Origin: Limnoperna fortunei
Taxonomy: Eukaryota > Mollusca > Bivalvia > Mytilida > Modiolidae
DNA length: 64,000 nt
Assembly: GCA_944474755.1 (NCBI GenBank)
Contig: OX104112.1
Coordinates: 124,001-188,000 of the forward strand
Direction of reading: 5' to 3'
Shown: one piece after another, positions 24,271 to 35,345 of the stretch
Numbering within the stretch: position 1 is the stretch's first letter
Layout of the letters: each line of letters opens with the position of its first letter
The notes under the pieces: generated by a model
The model's database searches: none
Told to the model about the DNA's origin: nothing
The model's input: the letters and a program-made list of their open reading frames with translations, nothing else
Position numbers and translations under genes: made by a program

Positions 24271-25351
24271 CTGTAACTGTAAATTATTATGTTGAAATAA
24301 TGTTCCAGTTATCTCCCTTAGACAAACTTATTTAGTATTTAGACATTTTTGTTGTTGCAAATGCTGACCCAAAATGGAAAAAAGTTAAAATATTTGAAGA
24401 AATGAGAGAACAAAATTTCATAAAATTGCCCATTTGAAAGTTAAAGAATATCTTTAAAATCTAAACCTATAGACTTTAAAGGGAAACTTTGGGAAAAAAA
24501 TGAAAATTTGATATGTTATTCTTCAAATAAAAAGAAACACTTTTGCCTCTTGATGTTTTATTGTACTCTTTACCGTTAGGAAGCCACCGTCAATACCTAT
24601 AGCTGAAAATAAGCCTCAGGTCAGTGGGAGACCAATTAAACTTCAAAAGAGTGTTAATTGAAAATTAATTCTAAATAACGAAAACAAATAATTGCGTTAC
24701 TGCTCAACTAAAGGTCTGTTAAAGGTACATTTTACAGAAATAAGCATTGTTTTGCTTTAGTGCAACTTTTACCAGCTAGTCCTTTTAAATAAGAAAGCCT
24801 TAATTTAGCCTGACAAATGAATGCAATTTGTTTTAAACATGTAATATTATGATAAACTTTTTAATTTGAAATCAAACCAAATTATTTGTGAAAAAAATGT
24901 ACAATATTCATGTATGCAGACATAACATAATGATGTGTATTACTGCTATTTGTCAGTTGCTGTAGCTAAAAGTATAAAAACCTGCAGTTCTTTGGTCATC
25001 ACTTCTGTGTAGAATCTCACTTCTGTGTAGATGTTGAAGGCTCCGCCAGAAAGCTATTGAAGACGTTTACCTCTGGTGACATTCATCCTCATATTCAAGA
25101 AGGGTCATTGTTGAGAAATAAAAACCTGCTACACCTACACCTAATGATGAAGATGCCACCCCCTCCAACAGTCACAAAGACTCAAGACTGGACATTAACG
25201 AACGCAGTCAAGATGTTCATGGAATGATGGAGATGGTGGCTGACTCCAAGGAATTTCATCTCACACCCTGCTCCCCAGATTGTAAATTAAATCCAGCAGC
25301 CTGAGAATAGAACAAGAAGAGAAAAGTGTACTGGGAATTGTTTTTGTTGTT

Positions 25352-25450
25352 TTGTTGAATATTGTTTAATGCCACTTTCAGCAATTTTTCAGCTATATCA
25401 GCTATACCTTGTCAATTAAGATTGAAGTCGAACAAACAATGCCCGCAGTG
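25352..25450 (-). mobile_element. SINE fragment with internal deletion
   Basis: gtttaatgccactttcagca and agctatatcag are joined directly to ccttgtcaattaagattg, so the central body seen in the 19.2-kb copy has been lost. Confidence 0.7.
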
Positions 25451-25927
25451 TAGTGTACATGGAGGCATGAAATTAGTTGAAAGTGAATGTATGATATACA
25501 TGCTAAATACAGTCAGCAGAGAGAGGTATCCCCCTTCATGCACAGACCCTGAAATGAATGTTTCAAGCAGGAAAATGTGGCCTACTACCTGAGACGTCTG
25601 AATAGCAGTTTCCAGTCAGCCATTTAAACTTTACAAGGAAATTCTAACCAAGAAACCTGGTCCTAATCCTGGAGCACCAATTGTTGCCTTACCCACTGTG
25701 TTACTCAATTCACCATTTTGGAAAAGCAAGACAGAAAAGATATTTATAAGTTTCCCTGTGACCATCTTTAGTTGAGTGGGTAGCAGTTTGATTTCCTTAT
25801 GTAGTTAAACAATAAGTATGTAAAGCTGTAGGTTTTTGTGCCTTTATGCTGATCTGATGAATCCACCCTGCCATAAATGATAATTAAACAAAACCCACTG
25901 GCTTTGACAGTGTTCATTCAATGTTGG

Positions 25928-26102
25928 TTTGTTTGTTTGTTTGATGGTGTTTAACGCCACTTTCAGCAATTTTTCAGCTATAGCATGGCCTCCAGTTATT
26001 ATTGGAGGAGTAAGCCGGAGTACCCGAAGAAAACCCCCGACCTGCGGTGGGAAAACTGGCAATCCTTGTCAATTAAGATTGGAGTCGAGTACATCCTGCC
26101 AC
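25928..26102 (-). mobile_element. SINE copy truncated at its tRNA head
   Basis: The body and (gttt)n tail match the 19.2-kb copy, but the element stops at gagtacatcctgcc, lacking the A and B boxes. A 10-base duplication tcaatgttgg flanks it (25918-25927 and 26103-26112). So it inserted as a 5'-truncated copy, as reverse-transcribed elements often do. Confidence 0.85.
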
Positions 26103-27104
26103 TCAATGTTGGTGCAACACAAGCTGGATAATACGATCTTGAACTCACAATTTAACACCTTTAATCATTGTAAACAACACAAGCTTGCACCATAACGATC
26201 TGTGCAAGCTTATTATAAGACAAGCTAATTAGAACTAATTTGGCGTTAATGAGTTATCATTATTATACTCGTTAACAGTTGTTCTCTGCCAAGAAGTTAA
26301 ATATTTACATTTATGTTAGACACAATACTGAGATGGTGGGAAACTTTCATTCCTGATTGTAAGAATTGTTAGGAAACAGTAACTATAAATGTCCCAAATA
26401 GTCCGATATAACAAGCAATACAATGATTTATTTTTGCAATCGGCCAGCTTCCATTGAATAAGGTCTGACAAAGTAAGTAATTAATGCTTTATTTAACATA
26501 GTTTGTTTTTTGGATAGATTCATCGATGGCTGACAATTCACTTGAAGCTAACATCTTCTGAATGTGTTACTTAGTTGTCACTGGGCATTTGTTTTTCATG
26601 TCAACTGAAAATAGAATATTGATTGATATCAGGTCATCCATTTCACTCCTATACACATGTATATAACTCAAAACTAACCACACACACAACTTATTTCTGC
26701 ACTTATAGCCATCAATTTTATAGTGCACCTTTTAATGTACATGTAGAATAGGTTGGCAATCTGTCCACGTAAAATGTACACAGGTTAACATTACGACAAT
26801 CTGCCATATTGAGATCTTGAGACAGGCATGTAGCTGGACAACCAAATATAAAATTATGGATTTCTTACTTATTTGTATGTTGACACTGAATTAATCTAAA
26901 AACAATGTTTCCCATTGCAAACGAAGTAAAATAAATTGATACCTGTTTATACATATAAATGCATCTGGTTCCCATCAGACATTAACTATCACGCCAGTAT
27001 CTACATTGTAACATTGTATATATCTTATTCCAAACAGGAACCAGTCTCCTAAAACAAAATGATTGTAAATTAGTTGTAAAATAAAATGAAATGTTAAAAT
27101 ACAA

Positions 27105-27190
27105 TTCCTGATATTGATATCTGAGTTGTCTCCCTTATATAAAAAAATATAATTCCTGATACTGCTATCTGAGTTGTCTCCCTTATATAA
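27105..27190 (+). repeat. Short tandem duplication, two copies
   Basis: Two copies of aattcctgatactgctatct followed by gagttgtctcccttatataa, with small differences. Confidence 0.7.
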
Positions 27191-27723
27191 AAATAAAATT
27201 AATTAAGTAATATTTGAAATAATCCAGAGCCATGTCAGTCAATATAAAAAGTATACTAAATAAAGACTTTAAAAACATCTTTTATTAGATTTCATCCAAT
27301 GCTACAAAATAAGTATCAAAATGTGTTTACATTCTATCATGATAAACATAAACAATGATGTCACTGTTTTTATGACGTTTATGTGTCATGGTGAGCAACA
27401 CGATTTTAATAAAAAGTTTGCATGATTTTAGATTGAACACACATCCACTGACTTGTACATACATGTACATTGTGTTTCATTATACATGTAATATACAGTA
27501 TATTTGAATGGGTAATGATGCATTACATGGGTTTTACTGTAGCCAACATCAATTTACATGGCACCATATAAACTCAATTTATGAGAGTAAAACCCATGAT
27601 TCATTTTGACAACACATCATACAGTAAGCAATACATATGGATCATAACATGCAAATCCTCAATAAATTAAATTAAACATACTTTGAGCATGTTGAGTCTA
27701 TTCAATTTCCTTCATGTAATTGT

Positions 27724-28625
27724 GAATATATAACGACTCGCCCCACATTTAAAAAGGACTCGCCAACATACGTAAAATAAATAAATTTAAAATATAAATT
27801 TAAATATTTAATACTTTATGATATAACTAAATATATTGATAGTATAAACATGATAAATTTGTGTATATTGTACTGCTGTGTGTGTTAATTGGCAGTGGAT
27901 CTCTTGAGATTAAAGTGAACTCATGTTCACTTCTTTAATTAACTATAATAATTATAATAATAAATTGAATGTTTGCTTGTTTACAATCATGATTAACTTT
28001 GTAAGGATTAACAGTTAGAAATAATTTAAATTTAATTGTCTTTATCTGAATGTTTGTTTGGAGTAAAAGCTTGTTCCTATTTCTGCTTCTTTGCAGTATA
28101 TATTTCCGCATACATGTATATAAAAAATAAGAAACAAGATTGTAATGTTTTAATCAATTTATTATATTTTTTTCAGAATATGACAAGGATGACGATGCTT
28201 ATACTGATGAATATATATAGAACAATGAAATACAAATTATGATATAGACAGCAAAACAGCAATAACGAAAATATTGTACAACAAATGAATTACCATATAT
28301 TAACAACTGGTCTACTAATTAAACGGGTCCATATAAGGCTGCACACGCGTCAAGAAGCTGGGATGTCGTCCATACTTTTCCCATAAAGCAAATAATGATC
28401 CTTGTATCAGTCTGGTCTGTTTCGTCTGGTAGCGTCTCAGTTTCTTTTCTTTAACAAGATCCACCAACAATTAAAACACCAGGCAATAAAATATATATGC
28501 AAATTAATAATTTATAGTATACATTTAATAAAATATATTTAAATATTAAATTTATAAACTTATATATTTTACATGCAAGTATGTTGGGCGAGTCGTTATT
28601 TAGTGGGGCGAGTCATTATGATACC
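27724..28625. mobile_element. hAT-like non-autonomous DNA transposon, 902 bp
   Basis: Flanked by an exact 8-bp duplication GTAATTGT (27716-27723 and 28626-28633). The ends are inverted: left ATAACGACTCGCCCCAC and GACTCGCCaACATAC; right, reverse-complemented, ATAATGACTCGCCCCAC and GACTCGCCcAACATAC. The two-block inverted end is about 45 bp. The interior is AT-rich, but 28315-28470 reads like a coding tail on the minus strand. Confidence 0.75.
28315..28470 (-). pseudogene. Coding-like C-terminal fragment inside the 27.7-kb element
   Basis: About 50 codons are open on the minus strand to a TAG at 28315-28317. The sequence is rich in Lys, Arg and aromatic residues (VDLVKEKKLRRYQTKQ, then LFALWEKYGRHPSFLTR). 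It is not AT-biased like its surroundings, which suggests former protein coding. I do not recognise the family. It may be captured host sequence or a remnant of the element's own protein. Confidence 0.35.
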
Positions 28626-28728
28626 GTAATTGTTATGAAACCAAGGACTCCTAGTCATTATGTCACTACAGATGTTGAGTAGCAATAAACAACTGTTAAA
28701 AGGGTTAATTTAAACTCGTGTAATTCAC

Positions 28729-29569
28729 CAGGGGCTGCTCTGGCTTCTAAAATGCTGGCTCCAAAAAAAATCGCCAACTGCAATTTTCTGTCGCCAGTTT
28801 ACTAAAAGTGTCGCCATATTAATTAGAAAAAACTACATCACTATATGGCCTGGCGAAATTGTTTGGTTGGTCAGACACCCTCTGTAACGTCGGACAAAAT
28901 CCAAGTTTGCCGGACTCTTAATTCAATTTTTCAAAAGTTTGGTCTCGACCAGCCCGTACACTAATTTTATTTTAATCATGAAAATAAGTGATTTCGCGTT
29001 GGCAGAAAACAAAAATTGTACAGTAATTTATTAGAAACAACTATTCCAGTGAATAACCGGAAATACTGAAAAAAAACTAGGCATGTGTAAGAGTTTTCTA
29101 ATTATGAAATTAAGACGGATATCCGGTCCGGAAATCACTCAACAACGATGTCAGTTTTCATACCTGTATTTTATTATTAATAACATTATTAAAAAAATAT
29201 TACTACAAAAATAAGTTTGGTTTGTTTATTTTTGTCAATTAATTAACAGCATCAATTGTTTTCTTACACGTCTATTCAAATGTGATGCAGGTCAAGCCAC
29301 TTTTCATCAGACAACTTTGGTGATTCATTTATTGCCGATTTCCATTCAATAACTCCAAATAACACCCATGTCACTGGATACTACCAATACACATGTATTT
29401 ACGACCATAGAAGCCGGCAAAGGATCTTTAATGATGCAATCACCAATTACCGATAAATTTAACACTATAAAACTTAGGCGCCAAAAAATCGCTACACCCA
29501 ATAATTTGTCGCCAAATGCAAACAAAAAATCGCAATTGGCGACATTGGTGAAGCCCAGCGCTGCCACTG
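28729..29569. mobile_element. Possible hAT-like MITE, 841 bp
   Basis: The ends are imperfect inverted repeats: CAGGGGCTGCTCTGG at the left and, reverse-complemented, CAGTGGCAGCGCTGG at the right, followed on both sides by TCGCCAA-TGC-ATTTT blocks. CAG termini fit hAT. A clear 8-bp duplication is not visible, and no transposase is encoded. Confidence 0.45.
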
Positions 29570-30166
29570 TTCACCATGTTGTGCTATATTCAGTAACATG
29601 TAATCACATCCGTGTGTTACAGTTGTCATTGACATAATAATAATTAGATAAGAAGCTTCTGTGATTCCAAATGAGTAGCTTGGCAAAGCTGTGAATAATA
29701 AAAACCTTGACACCGCGTTCTTTATCATATCTCAACAACCATGCCAGTAGATCGTAAGCGTTGTACCCAAACATTCGACCACAACAAGAGTCCGTACTTT
29801 GTTACTGCTGTAACTTCTTCCACAGAACATGTACAACCATTTACCCAATACAACTTTAAACAACAGAAGACCGTACCTCGGGTCTAGTTCTGCTACAATA
29901 CATGCAAATTACTCGTACCACCAGCTGTAGAAAGTACACGTCCTTCAGTTGGTGACGACACAATACCATATCACAATTCCTTTATTTTAAAGTAAATATA
30001 TGTTGAAGCTTTTTTTTTGTTTTGTTCTTTTTTTCGCTCATTTTCTGATACATAGTAAATTTCACGTTAAACAATAAACCTCAGTTTGGTCAACTTCTGT
30101 ACAGTTAATAAAAAAAACATCAGTTAACAAACAAACAACTTTGTTTTCACATGACAATATAGATTT

Positions 30167-30306
30167 CTCGGACCATAAAACATAGGACAACTCAGACCAT
30201 AAGGTATAGGACAACTCGGACCGTATATGAATAATACGGTCCGACATGTCCTATTACGTTCCGAGTTGTCACGATCCGAGTTGTCCGCGGTCCGAGTTGT
30301 CTCGCA
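30167..30306. repeat. Foldback cluster of gacaactcggaccgt motifs
   Basis: The motif appears at least twice forward and four times reverse-complemented. The core aggacaactcggaccgtat, a 6-base loop and atacggtccgacatgtcct form a 19-bp stem with two mismatches. A related cluster in opposite orientation is at 52842-52965. Confidence 0.8.
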
Positions 30307-30934
30307 TTAAGGTAAATCTAGCATACACTTGTCAATGGACCTACCTGGACCACCCACAATCAATAGGACGCTCATAATGAATACAGAGGAATAAGTTAAA
30401 TTTAGTGTCTAACTACGGTATGACGTCAAAATAACACAATAATAATGTCCTCTTACTGTATCTTTGATTTTTATAAGATATCTGTTCTCCATCGCGATCA
30501 GCTGTTTTATGCACATGCGTACAACAAGGTTACTTTAAAACACCTTAGACTTCAGTGAAATTTAAAATAAACAGAAAGTGGAACTATGTCGTACCTATAC
30601 AAATCAGTTAATACTTAGGCATCCTTTCGTGGCAGTCCACTATGTTAGTTGTATTACTAAATATAACGCTCCACTATAACCAGCAGCTATCGGATTATAA
30701 CGAACCGGATGTGATAGTGTGGGATCAGATAAAAAGGGAACGATAAAAAGTGTATTGAGATTCCGTCTTTTGGCGTCTTTTCTGTGTTGTTCTAAAGCAA
30801 AAATGTCTAAAATATATTTAAACTATTTATTATTCATAAAATCTCATAAAGATTCCAAGGTTAATAGGTAAAAATTAATAAAAATTCAAAAAGATAAATA
30901 ATTTAAAAATATCACTCGACACGCAGTTTGTTCG

Positions 30935-31040
30935 GGAACTGGTCAATTCATACCCTGACCATTTCGTACCCTTACAAATATGGTCAATTCGTACCCATCG
31001 CTGAGTCGATTCGTACCCGACCGATGGTCAATTCGTACCC
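30935..31040 (+). repeat. Cluster of ggtcaattcgtaccc motifs
   Basis: Five degenerate copies occur within about 100 bp with uneven spacers (ctggtcaattcataccc, ctgaccatttcgtaccc, tggtcaattcgtaccc twice, gtcgattcgtaccc). It is not a regular tandem array. Confidence 0.75.
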
Positions 31041-31078
31041 GACTAAAATGTTAATATGAATGTAGGCGCAGCCTAAAT

Positions 31079-31443
31079 GCGAGCATCGCACATTGTTCAT
31101 GTCGTTACTTCATAGCCCCCTAACAGTGCCTCTGCATTCCATTGATGACGTGACGTCTTATCTAATTGTGTTGATGACGTCACAAAACTCAATTTCAAAT
31201 ACAGCGTTTCAGATTGAAAAAAAATTGTCTGGCAATTTTGTAGTAATTTAAAAAATAAACACTTTAATTTTATCGATGTCAAAGTTATTTTAGTCTACTT
31301 TTATATTATATATTTTTTCGTTCGTCTACAATATTTTCTTCGGATAGCTCAGCTACCATCTGAAATGGATTTGTTCATATGGATCACGTGACTTTTTTTA
31401 CACACACGCATGTAACCGTATAGCTCGCATCTGCGATGCTCGC
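31079..31443. mobile_element. Possible small inverted-repeat element
   Basis: GCGAGCATCGCA at 31079-31090 is exactly inverted at 31432-31443. The interior is non-coding. No target duplication is seen, so the call rests on the inverted ends only. Confidence 0.35.
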
Positions 31444-32264
31444 TATGAAATTGTATGTATTAAAGGTAAAAAGTGATCAATTAAATGTGTTTTTGATTAT
31501 TTTACTCAAATTTAGTTTTAATTGGTCCGCTGGGAGCAATGGAAGGTCAAGTAGACGCCGCACGACCTTCTGCAAATCTCCACCGCTGTTGTATTCTGCA
31601 CTAAGACCAGCAGCCTGGAACGATAAAAATAAAATAAAAATAAGTATTTTTATAAAAAAAAAAATTATGAACTGGAGAAAGATTTATTTACAACATATTT
31701 CTTCATTTTAAAAATTATTATATTCTATTACAGTAAAACAGTTTACCTGCACTTTCTTCCAGACGGCCTGTGTCCAGTGAAAAGCACATCCAGTGATCTT
31801 TGTGTTTGGAAACACAGAACGCCTGCCACACCGCTGCCTCGAAGTCCAGCACGAAAGCCTCGACCCTTGGCTGGCCTGGAAGTCTGTTCTTCAGCTTCTG
31901 CAAAAAAAGTTGTTAATATTAATATATATGTAGATACGTATATTTATCTAAAATTAAGTATGTATTTCGTCAAAATCCGGAAAATTGGCGATTGATACAA
32001 CCTATGTGATACAAAACCTTGTATCATCTATATATGTGATACAAGATGTACTTTTGTCGGAACTACTTCTTGACGTCACAATGAATGGTATAACCAATGA
32101 TTCGGTAAATGACTTTCATTCTATGAATGAGATATGACGTCATAATAGGCGTGACGTTAAGGAATATATTTTATAAACAAATGATTCGTTGAATGTTAAA
32201 TTTTAAATTTTAAACATTCAGTTTTGTTCGACCCTTTTTATACTTCTTAATTTTAGATAAACTT

Positions 32265-32425
32265 ATTACATACATTTAAGTGTAGGTACAACTACCTGTA
32301 TCATGTCTCGACAGTTGCATACATTCCGCATCACAACTCGACGCTGCGCGTCTCGTAGTGATACGAATGTACACAACTGTCTCGACGTGATACAAGTAGT
32401 TGTACCTACACATAATGTATGTAAT
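32265..32425. repeat. 160-bp near-perfect hairpin in a MULE-gene intron
   Basis: Arms of about 80 bp (32265-32344 and 32346-32425) pair with few mismatches. The outer part is attacatacattta / taatgtatgtaat; the inner part is tgtaggtacaactac / gtagttgtacctaca. It lies between the 32503 and 31897 exon ends. It may be a foldback element or a small-RNA-type stem. Confidence 0.85.
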
Positions 32426-33089
32426 GTGCATATATCGCGGTTTATGTTCAATATGGATAACACGTAGCACGTATTGTTTTAACATTTGTATTATAAGCTT
32501 ACCTTGAGGACTTTCTTGTAATCTTTCTTTCGTCTTCAGGTCACGAAGACGAAGGCTAGTGGAACTTGCTTGATACAGTCGTCCTTCTTCACAAAGGCGT
32601 GTACACCCCACAGCTGTTCAAAAATGTCTTTGGTCCTGATGACTTTAAAGGTGCCGTCCAGTTACAAGTTCTTAGCGTTGACAAGGAGATCAAGTTGGTC
32701 TGGTGTTGAAAAGATTGTCGGGACCCATCTACAGTTATATCATCTTGGAGAAAGTTCTCTGGAATGTGGGATTCGGCGATCTAAAAAACATAGTCATCAT
32801 TATCATCATTATCATCATTATCTTTATTTTATAGTAACTAAAACATAAAATTTACCAATAATATTAATAACAATAGAAACTTATTTTTTTCTTTTCTTTT
32901 TTTTTAAACTTATTTATACCTCAAAGTCATGCGTGCGGGGATCAGCAGGTCTCTGATTATGACGGAACCTGTTGGCTTTTCTGGCAAGCTGCTTGGGACA
33001 TGGGATGTTCTCCGCTCGTTCTGGACTGACATCCTGCATGTGGTTCTCTACGATAGACATCGCTGAGATGAATACATCGCCCGCAGCTG

Positions 33090-33245
33090 TGTCCTTAACC
33101 TGAAAACAAAACTTATACTTAAATAAAAACTGTCCTTAACCTGAAAACAAAACTTATACTTAAATAAAAACTGTCCTTAACCTGAAAACAAAACTTATAC
33201 TTAAATAAAAACTGTCCTTTACCTGAAACACAAAACTTTCTTAAA
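33090..33245 (+). repeat. 41-bp tandem repeat, four copies, spanning a splice acceptor
   Basis: The unit tgtccttaacctgaaaacaa plus aacttatacttaaataaaaac is repeated at 33090, 33131, 33172 and 33213. On the minus strand each of the first three copies carries ttttcag followed by gttaagga, the acceptor of the 32920-33099 exon. Confidence 0.9.
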
Positions 33246-33887
33246 TATTCAACCAATAGTAAATGTTAAACGAACCTGTCAAGTAAGCTGCTTGTTCAGA
33301 GGACAGCTTGGGTCTGCTGGATGTGAGTGGTTGTGCACGCCTCTTGTGAAGTTGCTTGACAAGGGCTTCCTCTCAACGTTTTTCATATTTGTCGTTGATT
33401 AAACATAAAACTTTCAAGGCGAATGCGAGGCAATGTTTAAATTTTAACCGGATTTTAAGATTTTTGAGAAATTATAGTTCAAATATGAAAATTATAACTT
33501 TTACTTTTCCTTTAAGTCAGGCTTCCGGTCAGCTTTTCTAGACTTTCCTTTCAATTATATTTTATAAACTATACATCATTTCAAGCTAAATAATAACCTT
33601 TACGATACACTAACAATTATTTGACCAGGATGAAGCATTTTGGTGAAATCAGGGTTCCAATCAAATTCAAAGAAAGCTCACTCGCAAAAATGATGCTTCC
33701 GGTCAAGTTTTAGTTATTTTATTAATAATGAATTGCATTAAACTTATATCTTAATAAAGATCTTTTATATACCTTTCAGAAATATTTTAACTTTTCATTC
33801 TATATATTAACCCTTTAAAAAGTTATTATTATAAACAAAAATAGGTGTGTTTTACTCTTTCACACTTTCGCGTTTCCATGCAAACAC

Positions 33888-34168
33888 GTGACGTAAATCT
33901 AACGTTGGTGATACGTTGTGAGAAGAGAATGTCGGACCTGACGTTACTTATATACAACGCACATGCAACGTTGCTGTTACGTCTTTAATTCGTAACGTAA
34001 TTACGCAGGTTTGAACTGACGTTGTTAAATGGTTGTCAAAAATAGCAACGTTTGTTAAACATTGTGCAGACGTTGCTGTTAAATCGCGTGAAACATAACG
34101 TTAATTCAACGTGCTTTTACGTTTCAATAATCTTTGGCGAACATATTTGCAACGTCCACAACGTTTAT
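33888..34168. other. ACGT-dense patch
   Basis: Sixteen ACGT tetramers occur in about 280 bp, mostly as aacgtt or acgttg, in otherwise CpG-poor AT-rich DNA. No coding frame or regular period explains them. Confidence 0.7.
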
Positions 34169-35345
34169 TAGTGTTCGACTTATTAAGAACCACAGTGAAG
34201 AACCCATATATGATTTTTTGTAAAAAAAAAATGTGTTAGGTTGGGATAGATGGTAATTAGATATACAGTTTAACACGTTTGTTTTAAAATATAAGAATAT
34301 AGTTTAAATATTTGAAATGTTTTAAAATAAATTAACATGTTTCTTTCAGTTTAAATATATTTCCTGGATTGAGAAGGGTGGAAGGTGGGGTGTTCGACAT
34401 AATAGATGCTTTACATTTTAATAAAGTTAATGAATTTCATCTGTTTTGATTTAATTCGAAGCGTGTCTTTTACATTGTGTGTGTGTGAGTGTGTGTACCC
34501 TGGGATTGCAACAGAGATACTTTGCATTTTACGAATTTCCACCAGAATTTAATTTACATTTCCTGGTCAGTTTATTTCGCTTTATTTCTCTGTATAACTC
34601 TTACAGCAGTTTTTTTGTTCTTGCCCATCGAATACAAATAGCAGGGGTCATAAATTACACAAGGGTTGTAAAGCCACACGTTCACGCGTAGTTTGATATC
34701 TTGTAAGTGTTTGCTATTGAAACAAAGAAAATCATAAGAAAACGTTTAAAACATATTTTTGAAATAACTCTTCTTTTAATTATTTTAAGATTGATTATTG
34801 TGTTTCGTTACAATATTCGCACAATTTAATTATTTTTTCTCAAAATCACGTTCTACTACATGCACTTGCGTACTGATATCGTTTAATATACGTATTCATA
34901 TTCATTCGTGTTTAATTGGAGACACGAATAAATAGAAATACGTATATAAAATGCAGTAATATAATTTTAGACCTATTCATTTGGGTCTTATAATATATTT
35001 GTAGCGGATCTAATTTCGTAAAATATGTCCTTAAAGCATTTCAGTCAGTCGAGATATTTTGAGATGTGCATTTGGACCCCAAACTGAAATATTTAGTAAC
35101 AACCGCTTCGGTTGCCTATTATTCTTCCTGAATTTTTGTTAAGTGCAATCTACTACAAGGAATAAAATACGGGATTTGGGAGAGGCATGTTTGGAAATAG
35201 CATTCCTTTATGACGTATCACGGTACTTTTTACTAAAACAACCAACAGAAAATTATGAATCATTTTATCGTTATCAAATATCTTTCTCACAAATGACTAT
35301 TCATTTGTTCTGTTTGTCGAAACCACTTCATCTCCTTCCTACCTG
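34169..35345. other. Non-coding AT-rich stretch
   Basis: No gene is supported. A short gtgtgtgtgtgag microsatellite is at 34477-34496. Confidence 0.5.

Larger units (their letters stand above)
24120..27723. other. Intron or intergenic stretch with SINE pieces
   Basis: No supported gene. Contents are SINE fragments (24236-24270, 25352-25450, 25928-26102) and a 50-bp duplication (27105-27190). The stretch 24990-25330 has more balanced base composition than its surroundings, but no open frame I can defend. Confidence 0.45.
31506..33370 (-). pseudogene. Intron-containing FLYWCH/MULE-type transposase gene, broken
   Basis: Exons read on the minus strand: 33276 to about 33370 (FLYWCH end, HNHSHPADP); 32920-33099 (VFISAMSIVENHMQDVSPER, then LARKANRFR); 32503-32780 (DQLDLLVNAKNL, then LDGTFKVIRTKDIFEQLW, first catalytic Asp in DGTF); 31747-31897 (VEAFVLDFEAAVWQ, second catalytic acid, then GCAFHWTQAVWKKVQ in a shifted frame); 31506-31614 (LQKVVRRLLDLPLLPADQ). 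GT/AG sites flank the exons. Lesions are frameshifts in the 32503 and 31747 exons, TAA just before LDGTF, and a TGA in VFVT-RRKKDY. MULE transposases cut and paste DNA. This copy looks inactive unless the lesions are assembly errors. No terminal inverted repeats were identified. Confidence 0.85.

Noticed and set aside
24990..25330. Possible exon or gene fragment with balanced composition
   Set aside because: Stops in every frame within short distance and no recognised motif.
29346..29728. Open frames around 29.4-29.7 kb
   Set aside because: They overlap the inverted end of a MITE-like element and read through its tcgccaa motifs.
32276..32611. 111-codon minus frame over the hairpin
   Set aside because: It runs through a splice donor and both hairpin arms; the MULE exon uses another frame.
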